Below, in pieces: positions 35,658 through 45,744 of a DNA stretch of 64,000 nt. The position numbers and the translations under genes are program-made. The notes below the pieces were generated by a model that made no database searches, was not told the DNA's origin, and saw only the letters and a list, made by a program, of their open reading frames with translations. Origin of the DNA: Linanthus parryae (lineage: Eukaryota > Streptophyta > Magnoliopsida > Ericales > Polemoniaceae); contig JALGPY010000002.1 in NCBI GenBank assembly GCA_023055425.1, positions 142,411,927-142,475,926 of the forward strand, given 5' to 3'. Numbering within the stretch: the stretch's first letter is position 1; each line of letters starts with the position of its first letter.

Positions 35658-36285
35658 TGTAGATACTGCTTTCTGACATGACAGATCTTGGCCACGTGGC
35701 AGCCATCCAGCACACCATATTGTGCTCCACACACACCGGATCACCAGCCGAGCTGATCCATGTGGGGGCTGCGAGACAGAGCCCTCGCATACCACTGCAC
35801 GGGACTTGTAGGGACTTAGTGGTTTGGAGGCTAGAGTAAGCCCTGTCGCGTGCGAGCCAAGCCCGCACGCGACCTTTAGTAACTGTTTTGAGAGATCTAT
35901 GGCACGAGCTCCCTAGACCCGGTCAATCCGGTCAAACCCGGTCAACCTCGTAACGGTTCCGGTATTCGCGCACCACGTGCTATAACGGTTCCTATATACT
36001 CGGACGAACGTGCCGTTATGGTTAAGCTAATTAAGCCGCCATTCATGGGCGCATTAACCACACTAAAACGGTCATGTTCTCCAGTATATATAGATCGTTA
36101 ACCTTTCCATACAAAGGAGAACAGCACTTGCCATACGCGGAAGCTCTGCCAAACCTCTGTCTCTCTCTCAGACATTGCTACTGACTTACTTTCTCCCTAC
36201 ACACACCCCTACTCTTCCTGTGCGATCCTTGATCCACTACATACGGTGTACACGGAGGTCTCCCCGCCGGAATCTCTTGTGCACA
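35658..36285 (+). repeat. 3' LTR of Tat-1
   Basis: 628 bp, TGTAGATACTGC to TCTTGTGCACA, with four differences from the 5' LTR by eye. The W-box, G-box and TATA motifs are the same. It is followed by the right ATAGC copy. Confidence 0.95.
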
Positions 36286-36290
36286 ATAGC
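36286..36290. repeat. Target-site duplication of Tat-1, right copy
   Basis: ATAGC, identical to 15,564-15,568. Confidence 0.9.
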
Positions 36291-36307
36291 ATATTTATAG
36301 CATTCAA

Positions 36308-37543
36308 CTATGAATAGAACTTCCACTTTCCCTTAGTAGTATACACAATCCCAATCCTTTGAAGGGATGCTTCTTTAACTATCCCAAAACTAGTAGTAAT
36401 CTTCTCTTCATCCTTCAAATACACTCCAAAATGTTTGAAAAACAATGGTAGAACATTGGCATATGGTAAAGAGTGGTTCCTAGTCCTAGTCCCACAGTAG
36501 ACCATGTGTTCCATCACTACAGTAGGAAGGTCTACCTCAAACCCTTGAAAAATCAAATACATCAAGATTAAAACCTTGTATGTTACCAACTCTTTGGAGT
36601 ATTCCCTGGGGACAACACATCTCATAATGATAGAAAATATAATTGTGTCTTCACAGTTAAAGACAGAATGTGTTAACTGCTTGGGTTTAGAAGTGGTTCC
36701 CTCCAAGAAAAACATGGCTTTGGCTTTCTCTAGGATTTATTTTCTATAAGGATAATCACCAACCGTATACTTCCTAGGCACTCCCAAAACTTTAAAGAAC
36801 ACCCTGTGATCTAACCTAATGTCCACACCATCCACTTTTGAAGTAAGGATGTATCTATCACTATCATCAAGCTCTTGAACGAGATTCAAACAGAACAGTC
36901 TAGTTAACCTAGGGTAAGCTTCAGACGGTGGGCCCAACAATCTTCCAACATATGAGTTTTTCAAGTTCTTAATGCAGTCTAAGTCTAAAATCTCCAATAA
37001 ATCAGAACTTATCAGATTACAAAAAGACACTTTAGATGATGCATACCCATCCATCCATACCTTCTTGACATCAGAATTAACAAACCAAGATTCAAGCAAG
37101 AGGTTCTTACCAAATTTTTTGGATTTCTTGGTTTTCACTGCACTATGCTTAATCCTCTTTTTCTCAGTGGTTTCTTCACCCTTCCTCTCTGGGGTTTCTT
37201 CTGCTTTCTTGTCACCAGCCTTCTTTTCTTTTGTAGATGTTACATTCTTTTCTTTCTCAGCAATCACTTATTTCTTATTATTTCTTGACTCATCCTCCAA
37301 ATCCTTGATCCCCTTTTCTTTCACTACCTCCTCTGTTGCAGATTCTGAATCTGACCCAGCCCTAGCTTATTCTTGAGCTTCCTTCCCTTTCTTGGTCTTC
37401 TTTGTAGGCAGAGAAGTCTCATGAACACTAGCAGTGTCTTCTGAGTCTGATCCATGAATGGTGATTTTCATGTTAGCTTTTCTCTTCACCCTCTTGTTGG
37501 AGGTCTGACCTAGCTGCTTGATCTTGTCAGATTTTCTCTCCAT
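36308..37543 (-). pseudogene. Extra gene after pol: plant transposon protein-like, three stops
   Basis: One minus-strand frame of 412 codons from ATG 37,543 to TAG at 36,308-36,310, broken by TAA near 37,371, 37,270 and 36,737. The N-terminal third is Lys/Glu-rich (MERKSDKIKQLGQ, then KKTKKGKE). The rest has VWMDGYASSKVSF, GRLLGPPSEAYPRLTRLF, GVDIRLDHRVFFKVLGVP, then LPTVVMEHMVYCGT and HSLPYANVLPLFFKHFGVYL. The pattern (RLF..N, LGVP, LPY..L...FEHFGV) is that of the 'putative plant transposon protein' domain found in many uncharacterised plant proteins. It is on the same strand as the copia pol and takes the position where SIRE elements carry an env-like ORF. It does not look like an envelope protein: no signal peptide or membrane helix is evident. 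Function unknown. Confidence 0.6.
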
Positions 37544-37850
37544 TTGAGTTAGGGTTTAAGAGATTGAGAGAATGGGGGAGGGGGAGAGAGATAGAGACGA
37601 CGATATTGAAGTAGAGAATTAGAGAAAATAATTCCTGAAGCTGGCTTAAGTAGGTAGATGTGTTTGACTAAAAGTAGGTACATGAGTTTGACTAAAAGTA
37701 GCAGTGAAACAGTAGTTCAAAGCTTTCAGAACTTTCATACTTATAAAGAAACGTAAAAGCTTTGAGAGCTATATTTTCAAGGCTCTAGAAAATATAATCT
37801 CAAGGCTTTGAAATCACACAGATAATACACATAGTAACTAATTACTTCCC
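37544..37850 (-). promoter_or_regulatory. Spacer with promoter-like features before the extra gene
   Basis: On the minus strand, pol ends near 37,850, then come TTCTTTATAAGTATG (TATA-like, near 37,745), a 24 bp direct repeat (CTACTTTTAGTCAAAC twice, 37,655-37,705), a CT-rich stretch and AAACCCTAACTCAA just before the ATG, a common plant 5' UTR pattern. This suggests the gene was captured with its own promoter. Confidence 0.4.
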
Positions 37851-39430
37851 CTAAACCAATGCATCCGTTTTTAACATACCCAATTCAAGCCTTAGGGATG
37901 CAAACCTCTCATTTGGCAGTGTTTTAGTGAAACTATCAGCTATTTTCTTAGAAGTAGAAATAAAATTTAGAACAATATCATCTTTTTTTTGTGATCTCTA
38001 TGAAAATGATGTCTCAAATCTATGGGCTTTGTCCTTGAGTGCTGGACTGGATTCTTAGATATGAAAATGGCACTTGTATTGTCACAATTGATAGGCACAT
38101 TTCTGAAATCATATCCTAGATCTCTTAGCTGCTGTGCAATCCATAAAACCTGTGAACAACAAGCTACAGCTGCAATATATTCAGCTTCTACAGTTGATAG
38201 AGCCACTGAATTCTGCTTCTTTGAATGCCAGCTTATCAATGAAGATCCGAGAAACTGAGAGCATCCAAAAGTACTCTTTCTGTCTACTTTGTATCCTGCA
38301 AAGTCTGCATCTGAATATCCACATAACAAAAAGTTAGACCTTCTTGGATACCAAAGCCCCAAGTCTTTGGTTCCTTTCAAAAATGTAAAAATCCTTTTTA
38401 CAGCAATTAAATGACTTTCTTTTTATGATCAGCCTAAAACCTTACACACATGCACACACTAAACATAATATCAGGTCTACTAGAAGTTAAATAAAAAAGT
38501 GAACCAATCATACCTCTGTATTCTTTCTGATTTACAGTCTTACTAGTTGTGTCCTTGTCTAAAGACAGTGATGAACTCATCGGGGTCTTTACAACCTTGG
38601 ACTGTGACATGTTATATTTGTTTAACAAGTCCAGGATGTAATTTCCTTGATGCACAAAAATTCATTTCTTCATTTGATGTACATGAAGTCCAAGAAAGAA
38701 ATTCTATTCTCCCATCAAGCTCATTTCAAATTCCCTGCACATTAGACTTGAAAATTCTTTTGAAAGACCATCATTATAAGCACCAAATAGAATATCATCT
38801 ACACATATCTGAACAACTCACATATCTTTTTCCTGATTTTTGATAAAGAGAGTCTTATCAACCAGACCTCTCTTAAAACCATTTTCCAACCAAAATTTTG
38901 AGAGTCTGTCATACCAAGCCCTTGGAGCTTTCTTAAGTTCATATAAGGCTTTATCCAGTTTTTAAACATAATCAAGAAAGGTGTCATTTTAGAAACCAGG
39001 TGGTTGAGCAACAAATACTTCTTCTTTTTAATAACCATTCAGAAAAGCACATTTGACATCCATTTGGAAAAGTTTTAAGTGATTATGTGATGCAAATGCA
39101 ATAAGTATTCTAATAGCTTCTAACCTTACAACATGAGCAAAATTTTCCTCATAATCAATACCTTCCTCTTGATTATATCCCTGTGCAACCAGTCTTGCTT
39201 TGTTTCTCACAATCTTACCTTTCTTATCAAGCTTATTTCTGAAAACCCATCTTGTTCCAATCACTGATTGATCATTTGGTCTAGGAACCAAATTCCAAAC
39301 CTTGTTTCTTTCAAACTCACTCAGTTCATTTTGTATTGCAATGATCCAGTCTGAATCTTCTAGTGCTTCTTTTGCATTTTCTGGCTCAATGAGTGATACA
39401 AAAGCACTAAATTCACATAGATTTCTCAAT
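37851..39430 (-). pseudogene. pol: SIRE-like copia reverse transcriptase-RNase H, decayed
   Basis: RT begins near 39,430: [50 protein letters not shown]. The catalytic CVDDILFG is at about 38,825-38,795, and GMIGSLFYLTSSRPDIMF at about 38,515. RNase H (38,380-37,967) keeps YSDADFAG, VEAEYIA and NCDNTSAIFI. Frameshifts separate the pieces, for example near 39,030, 38,790 and 38,430, and the C-terminal tail (IADSFTKTLPNERF) is in another frame. Confidence 0.82.
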
Positions 39431-39599
39431 TGACCTCTTGTCCGAGTTCCAGTTGTTGGATCAGATATAATATTTTCAGCAGGATGATCTGAGAGACATT
39501 TAAACTTCTTTGAGATTTTGGCTCAGCAGGGGGTTCAAGGCCTTGAGATTCTTCTGAAAGTTTTTGGTGCTTAGTTTTGCTCTTGCTGACTTTCTCAAG

Positions 39600-40140
39600 G
39601 TCTGCATCAGCCTCATATTATTCCATTAAGATCTGTAAAAACTTTCACTTAGAGAATCATCAGTACTTTCATCAAAAACAACATTAATACTCTCCTCTAC
39701 AATCTTAGATCTCTTATTATAAATCCTGTAAGCCTTGCTGGTTTGAGAATAACCAAGAAACACACCTTCATCACTTCTTGCATCAAACTTACCAAGATTA
39801 TCTTTGCCATTGTTATGCACGAAACAAGTACAGCCAATAGGCTTAAAGTAAGCAACACTAGGCTTCCGGCCTTTAAACAGTTGATAAGGGGTTTTCTTCA
39901 AAATTGGCCTGATCAAAAATCTTTTAAGCACATAGTTGGCACTATTAACAGCTTCTGCCCACAAAGATTTTGGCAAATTACTTTCAAAAAGCGTGGTTCT
40001 AGACATGTCTTAAAGAGTCCTATTTTTCCTCTCAACTACTCCATTTTGCTGAGGAATTCTAGGTGTAGAAAAGTTGTGTGAGATGCCATGCTTTGCAAAA
40101 ATAAATCAAAGTCAAGTTGATCAAATTCCCTACCATGATC
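39600..40140 (-). pseudogene. SIRE-like copia integrase, core deleted
   Basis: The C-terminal half is recognisable: RSDHGREFDQLDF (second Asp), PQQNGVVERKNRT (catalytic Glu) in broken frames at about 40,140-40,020, then SLWAEAVNSANYVLKRF, YFKPIGCTCFVHN and FLGYSQTSKAYRIYNKRS (40,006-39,626). The pre-integrase block (GHISMHSLIKPI) joins directly to the second-Asp block, so roughly 100 residues with the first catalytic Asp are missing. Confidence 0.75.
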
Positions 40141-40900
40141 ACTTCTAATAGATGGGCTTAATCAAAGAATGCATGCTTATATGACCAAGATTTATGTGCA
40201 AGAGTTTTGAGTCATCCTTCAAAGCTTTGAGACACTTCAGACTATCACCTGCCACTTTGTCAGTGCACAGTGCATAAAAATAATTTAACCTAGGAACAGT
40301 GAGTATGCAATTGCCTGAATTTTCATCTTGCACCACACATTTCTCCTTGTAAAAATCTACCTTATTACCCTTGTCACAAAGCTGGGAAATACTCAATAAA
40401 TTATACTTAAGACCATCAACTAAATAAAAATCAGAAATTGAATATGTATAATTGTTACCAACACTTCCATTACCAATTATGTTGCACTTTGCTTTGTCAC
40501 CAAGTGTAATTTTTCCCTCTGATTGCTCTTTGAGCTCTGAGAATAAATATTTCATTCCACTCATATGTCTAGAACATCCACTATCCAATATCCATTTCTG
40601 ATCTTTCTAAGCTTTGGTGACATACTGCAAAATTCAATCAATGCCTTAACAGGCTATTAGACCAAGTGTAGAATTTGGATTCATACACAGAGTCAACCAT
40701 ATTAGATGGTCTAACTCCTTTTGGAACCAAAATCTGTTTCACTTGTCCCTTAAGCTTGTAAGGATAGGTGTTCCTCATTATGTGAGGTTTTGTCCTTCTT
40801 AAGGGGCAAGTTACTTTTACATGTCCAATTTTACACCAATAATGACATTTTGGTGAATGTATGCTTCCTGCTTTCACAAATGTGGTTAAGCTCTTTCTTT
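40140..40900 (-). pseudogene. SIRE-like copia protease and pre-integrase block
   Basis: An aspartic protease active site is seen in MDSGCSRHMSG (40,588 on), followed by KITLGDKAKCNIIGNG and YNLLSISQLCDKG, as in copia polyproteins. Upstream (40,877-40,638) is a zinc-finger-like HSPKCHYWCKIGHVKVTCP. The protease would cut the polyprotein in the particle. Stops and a frame change split it. Confidence 0.75.
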
Positions 40901-40999
40901 GAAAATTTGGATTATATCAGATTCCACTCTTGTGAACAAACTGTAGACTTTCTCAAAGCATGAGATTTAACTAATGTGCTGAGCCAGTAAAAGGTGAAA

Positions 41000-42508
41000 G
41001 AATTTTCTTGGATTCTTGAAGCTTACTAGTGAATGAAGTGTTTTGTTGTTCTAAATCATCAGAATGTTTATTAGATCACCAAACTTGTCAGTTAAAATAG
41101 TGTTTTGATCAACTACTTCTTTGACTTGTGATTTCAAAGCTTTGAATCTACTTTCCATGGCTTTGAAGTCACTGTCAATTTTTAACTTAGTAGCTTCAAG
41201 ACATTTGTTCTGAAAAACCAAATCTAAATTTTCTTTTGCCTGCTCATGAACTTTCATTTTCAAAGATTCAATCTCATTCATGTAACTCTCCTCATTTAAA
41301 AACATGCTTTTGAGAATTTCAGGCAATACATCAGAAGGACTAGATAAGAAATTTTTGACCATGTCTTCAATTGGCTTCTCAGTAGAATGGTCCTCTTAAT
41401 GTCCAGCCATTAAATAGAGATTGGCTTTCTCATCGTCAGAATCTGAGTCTGAGGAGTCTGAATCACTTCATGAGTCCACCATTGCCTTCTTCCTTATGTT
41501 GTCATTTTCCTTCTTTGAAAATTGTATGTTCTTCTTCTTTTGAGGACAGTCTTTCACTAGGTGATCTGCATCTCCACATTCATATCAATTCATAACTTTA
41601 GGTTTATATAATTGTGAAGAGGATTTACCTTTCTAATCCTTGCTGGTTGAGGATCTGTACTTCTCTTTGTTGTAATCCTTGTTCCTAGAGTTCCTCTTTT
41701 TCTTGAGAATTCTGGCCAAGGCTTTGGAAATCAAGGCTAGGGCTTCCTCATCATCATCATCATCCTCTGGTTCAAGGATTTGGGAGATTTTTCATTGTCT
41801 TGTATCTTGAGTGGCAGATTCTTAATGTTGTCACTCAATTCACCACCAACCTCCTTCATAGAGATCCCATGACTGAGTAGCTTTCCTTGCAGATCATCAA
41901 GTTACAGAATGCTTAAATCTTTAGCTTATTCAATAGAAGTATTTTTAGGCTCCCATTTGGCTTTAGGCAAACTTCTGAGAATCATCCTGACTTTTTCTTC
42001 ATTTGAGAATACTTTTCCCAAGGACTCTAAGTTGTTCATAATATCTGTAAACCTTTTGAACATATCTTTGATGGACTCATCAGAGTTCATTAAACAGTTC
42101 ATAGTGCCTCAAAAGGATATTAATCTTTGTCTTCTTGAATTGGCTAGTTCCTTCATAGGTAATAGTCAACTTATCCCGTATCTCCATTGCATTCTTGCAG
42201 TTGGATATTCTGTTGAAATCATCTGCACTGAGAGCACAATATAATAAGATCAAAGCTTTGTAATTTTTTGATACCTTTTCCAGTTCAGTAACTGAGAGAT
42301 CTTCAACAGTTTGGACAGTTATAACACGAAACACAGTAGTATAGAATAGGTTTGGCCCATTCACAATAATAGACCATAGTTCCATGTCCTGATCTATGAT
42401 AAACATTTTCATCAATTCCTTCCAATGCACAAATTTATCACTACAGAATAATGAATTTCTATTAGATGCCCTTCCCTGTGAGAATCCTCCTTCACCTACA
42501 AAACTCAT
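41000..42508 (-). pseudogene. gag: SIRE-like copia gag, decayed
   Basis: It starts at ATG 42,508 (MSFVGEGGFSQGR). Gag text includes KELMKMFIIDQDMELWSII, ALSADDFNRISNCK and YEGTSQFKKTKINILLRHYE (to 42,080), then continues in other frames with MILRSLPKAKWEPK and a CCHC knuckle (CGDADHLVKDCPQKKK, about 41,590-41,540). A long coiled-coil tail, with LKMKVHEQAKENLDLVFQN and ESRFKALKSQVKEVVDQN, occupies 41,362-41,051; such tails are typical of SIRE/Maximus gag. Several frameshifts. Confidence 0.75.
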
Positions 42509-42540
42509 TGTCACAAGATTGTTATATCTTTAAACTGTGA

Positions 42541-42558
42541 CCTAAAGTTCTGATACCA
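42541..42558 (-). other. Primer binding site of SIRE-like element
   Basis: On the minus strand TGGTATCAGAACTTTAGG, the initiator-tRNA-Met complement (TGGTATCAGAGC) with one change, lies 2 bp after the LTR edge at 42,561. Confidence 0.75.
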
Positions 42559-42560
42559 AT

Positions 42561-44105
42561 TGAAAGTGTGTAATGTAGGTGTAAACAGGTATAATAATAC
42601 TCTAGAAGGGGGGGGGAGTGAATAGAGTATGCTAGCTTTTTCCAAAACTCAAGTTTTTTAAACTTTAGTAGAACAAACTATTGATATCTCAAAGCTTTGA
42701 AAGGAATTGCATAGCAGCAGAGTATAGTGGCTTCAAAGCTTTGAGACTTGGAAAGCTCCAAAGCTTTGAAACTACAAATTTAAATTGTAAGTAAATGCAG
42801 CAAAAGTAAATAGCAAGAACACAGAGATTTTACAGAGTTCAGTCACAATTGGACCTAGTCTCTGCCTGAGGGATCTAATCCCTCCGAGATTCAAACAAAA
42901 CTTCTTTTTAATCACCCATATTTATCCCTAGATCTCAAGCCTAAGTGAGCTACCTTAAACTTATACATCTTGTGGTTCCCAACCTATCCAGTTACAGGCT
43001 ACAACTTGTTGACACTTATACAGCTTGTAGTTCACTACCTTACACTTATACAGCTTGTGGTTCCCAACTTATCTAAGTTTAGTGAGGTTTTAGTGATGAA
43101 GAATAAATAATACAATTGGGAACAGAAAGAAGAATTCAGAAAGGATAATTTGTTTAAAGCTTGGAAGAGTTCTTCTGAAATTGAATGATCTTCAGTCTGC
43201 TTGAGTTGAATTACTGAATGATTTAAAGAGTTGTATGAAATTGATCTTCAAAGTTGATTGCCCTCTTCAAAACCACGACCTCTGTATCACTTATAAATCT
43301 CTGCAACTTAAATTTAAGTAGCTGATCTCAGTCTGCAACTGACTTGAGAGATTTCAGGAACAGAATTCCTAAAATATCTCCTATTTGATAAGCTCCTGTT
43401 AACAGCTTAATTTGAATGCATTGCTGATTTAATTATGGACGTTGGAGTGTCCAACAAACCTGCACATACTTAGCGAATAAGATGAAACAAATAACAATAC
43501 AATGTAGCAAAAAAGATCTGCTCGGAACATCAGCTAACCGTTAGTGAGAAAACTATGCAAGAATTGTCTTCTTACAGTTCAGAGTTGACAGGTATATTCA
43601 GTCTCATGAATATATCAAGTAATCAATATAGAATTCACAATAATAGAAAATAAACAGCATGTAACAAGATCTAATTATCACTGAATCCATCTGCATACAG
43701 AAAGATGGTTAGTTGAACTTAGCAGTAAGGAGTCACTTGAATATCTCAAAGCTTTGAAGCTTTGCCTGCTAAATTCAACAGAATGAACATTGGATTTTCA
43801 ATCCAACTCAGTCCTGCAATGATCAACTTAGAACATAGATTTTTGAATGTCATTATAAAATTAAACCATATCATTATCAAAACATAACCAAAACTGGCAC
43901 AAAAAAGTTAGATAACTCAGCATATAGGAACTGCTACAGTAACTCAAAGCTTTGAAGCTTTAGTACTTAGCAATTTCTTATGATTGTGTTTCAAGCTTTC
44001 ATCATCACGGAACTAAGCTCTCCGCTTGTATTTTCATAACATAATGTCAATGAGCTTCAGACTTATCACCTAGTATTGTTGATCTAGTAGAGTTGTATTG
44101 TGACA
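42561..44105 (-). repeat. 5' LTR (minus strand) of SIRE-like element
   Basis: The right edge in element sense is fixed by the primer site (CACTTTCA, 42,561). The other edge is inferred at 44,105 (minus strand TGTCACAATAC), just before the copia B homology starts; ATACT at 44,106-44,110 may be the target duplication. It contains a threefold ACTTATACAGCTTGTGGTTC repeat (42,957-43,070) and four exact TCAAAGCTTTGA palindromes. Confidence 0.5.
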
Positions 44106-44349
44106 ATACTTGAGCGATCGCACAATCCGAGGAACCCAGGTCACACCGAAAATCCAAGCACGTACTCAGAAATTTCCATCTGATTCGAGAGATATTGGAT
44201 CAAGGATATGTGAAGATATGCAAGATTCCTTCAGATGAGAATCTCTCAGATCCACTTACAAATCCACTTGTTCAGCGCAAGCATGAAGGGCACACCAGAT
44301 CTATAGGCATACGATATGCACCAGATTCGCTCTAGTGCAAGTGGGATAC
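44106..44349 (+). pseudogene. Copia B: RNase H tail remnant
   Basis: Colinear with 10,935-11,177 of copia A: GCGATCGCACAATCCGAGG matches GCGATAGCACAAGCCAAGG, and the sequence runs on to the polypurine-like GTGCAAGTGGGA. Everything upstream of this copy is missing, cut at the SIRE-like LTR edge. Confidence 0.75.
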
Positions 44350-45744
44350 TGTTGGAATAGATGCGTTAGAGGCAATCTTGTGTAGTAAGAACATTATTTT
44401 AGCTAGAATAATCATTGTATTATTTATGGAGATATCTAATATAATGAAGTCCTTAGATTATAAATTTGTTGTTTATCCCTAGTCAATTATATTGATTAAC
44501 AAGACGATCATTTGTAGACTAGTATGTGGGTAGATTGATATGGAGATATCAAGTCTCGCACATGGGTGTGCATTAGGGGTAATGGCATGCTGGATTGACC
44601 CACAACGAGAAGGCCACATACAAGTTATGTAAAGTCACAAGTGCTTCTCGTAGTTACAATTTTATTGTGGTCTTAGACTTGCAGTCACTAGATACTCTAT
44701 TTGTGAAATATCATGCTTTCATATTATCAAACGTTGTGCCTTAACTAGGTAACCGGGTAACTATAATGGTAGTGATGTAGAGAGGATTTTTCCCTCCCAC
44801 ATAACGGGAGCAAATATCCACAGCCACTCGAGGGGTAGTGCTTATAGAATGTTTGGCCAGACTCAGATAAATCAATATTGGATATTGATGTTATCTGCAT
44901 GGATAAGACTATTCCCAGATCGAGTAACTATGGATTGGATATAGGAGTGTGATTTGTATGTCTCGTGTCCAATCCGGCTATGGAGACAAATGGATAATAC
45001 ATTACGGTAACATTGGTCACAAGGTTTTTCAGATTACTGACTATTTATATTAGTTGGGTTGCACATATGTCTTTCTAGGGGCCCCTCTATGTTAGTAATT
45101 GTTACTACTAACTAAGTAAAAACTTATGGGGTCACACTCCCTATGGATGTAACCTGACTTGGGAATTAATATGATTTATTAAATAGAATGATCAATATGC
45201 AACAATTGAAAACTTAGTGGGACTAATTTGTAAGTTAAACTAATCCATGTAAGGACATGATTAGAAGAGATGTTAATATGTAGTTAACATGAAGTTGTTA
45301 GACTATATAAAGAACACTCCTAGCTTATGTGCGGAAGAGTTGTGTCATGATTGTTATCACACCAAAGGAGAGAGAACAAAGGAAGGAGATAGCCCACAAG
45401 GAAGGGCCGAAACCCAACCCCCCCCCCCCCCAACCGTCTGCCACTCCTCTTGCTGTCGGCCTAGTGTAGGCACGGCCTTGGGTGCTCTTTCTGCGTGATC
45501 TTCTTCTTCCTCCTCCTTCTGTAGCTAGCAAAAAGGTGTAAAGGATCCGGCATCATTCCTAGTAGTGGACTTTGCATAGATACGTGGACACTATTTCACG
45601 TGAAGTCATCAAGGAGGCAAACTAAGGTACTTGATGTTCTCGTCCTTTACCATCATGATGAATTCTAGTCATGTGATCCTTGGAGGGCATTGAGCCGAAT
45701 TTTATTTTATTTTTCCGCTGCGTAATCCGTATCAAAACCCTACA
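44350..45744 (+). repeat. 3' LTR of copia B
   Basis: It begins TGTTGGAATAGATGCG and ends ATCAAAACCCTACA, 1,395 bp, colinear with the copia A LTR. It retains the proper TG start lost in copia A. It includes a run of 13 C at about 45,418-45,430. Confidence 0.8.
45304..45312 (+). promoter_or_regulatory. LTR TATA box (copia B)
   Basis: TATATAAAG followed by the same TCCTAGCTTAT as in copia A. Confidence 0.55.

Larger units (their letters stand above)
15569..36285 (+). mobile_element. Tat-1: complete Ty3/gypsy retrotransposon, Tat clade
   Basis: Two 628 bp LTRs, an ATAGC target duplication, a primer site, gag, protease, RT, two RNase H domains, integrase (after RT, so gypsy order), a 3' tandem array, an antisense gene and a polypurine tract are all present. 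Total length is 20,717 bp; about 5.0 kb of this is a later CACTA insertion. The archaeal-type second RNase H is a hallmark of the Tat clade. The short LTRs and lack of an ORF before gag argue against the Ogre branch. The LTRs differ at 4 positions by eye (about 0.6%), so the insertion is young. Confidence 0.93.
36291..44105 (-). mobile_element. SIRE/Maximus-like Ty1/copia element, minus strand, decayed
   Basis: Read on the minus strand from 44,105 downward: an LTR, a tRNA-Met-type primer site (42,558-42,541), gag with a coiled-coil tail, protease, integrase, RT, RNase H, then an extra gene. Gag and RT text match the SIRE/Maximus type of plant copia. Every domain has stops or frameshifts. The 3' end is not identifiable: Tat-1 lies immediately beyond 36,291, and no matching LTR is seen left of 15,568. 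Confidence 0.8.

Noticed and set aside
15569..36285. Calling Tat-1 an Ogre element because of its length
   Set aside because: LTRs are 628 bp, not kilobases, and there is no ORF between primer site and gag. The length comes from the array, the antisense gene and the CACTA.
36308..37543. Envelope gene of a SIRE-type element
   Set aside because: There is no signal peptide, hydrophobic transmembrane segment or coiled-coil fusion region. The conserved blocks fit a plant transposon protein instead.
45289..45498. 69-codon frame around the poly-C run
   Set aside because: It lies inside the copia B LTR R/U5 region; the Pro-rich stretch is just the C run translated.
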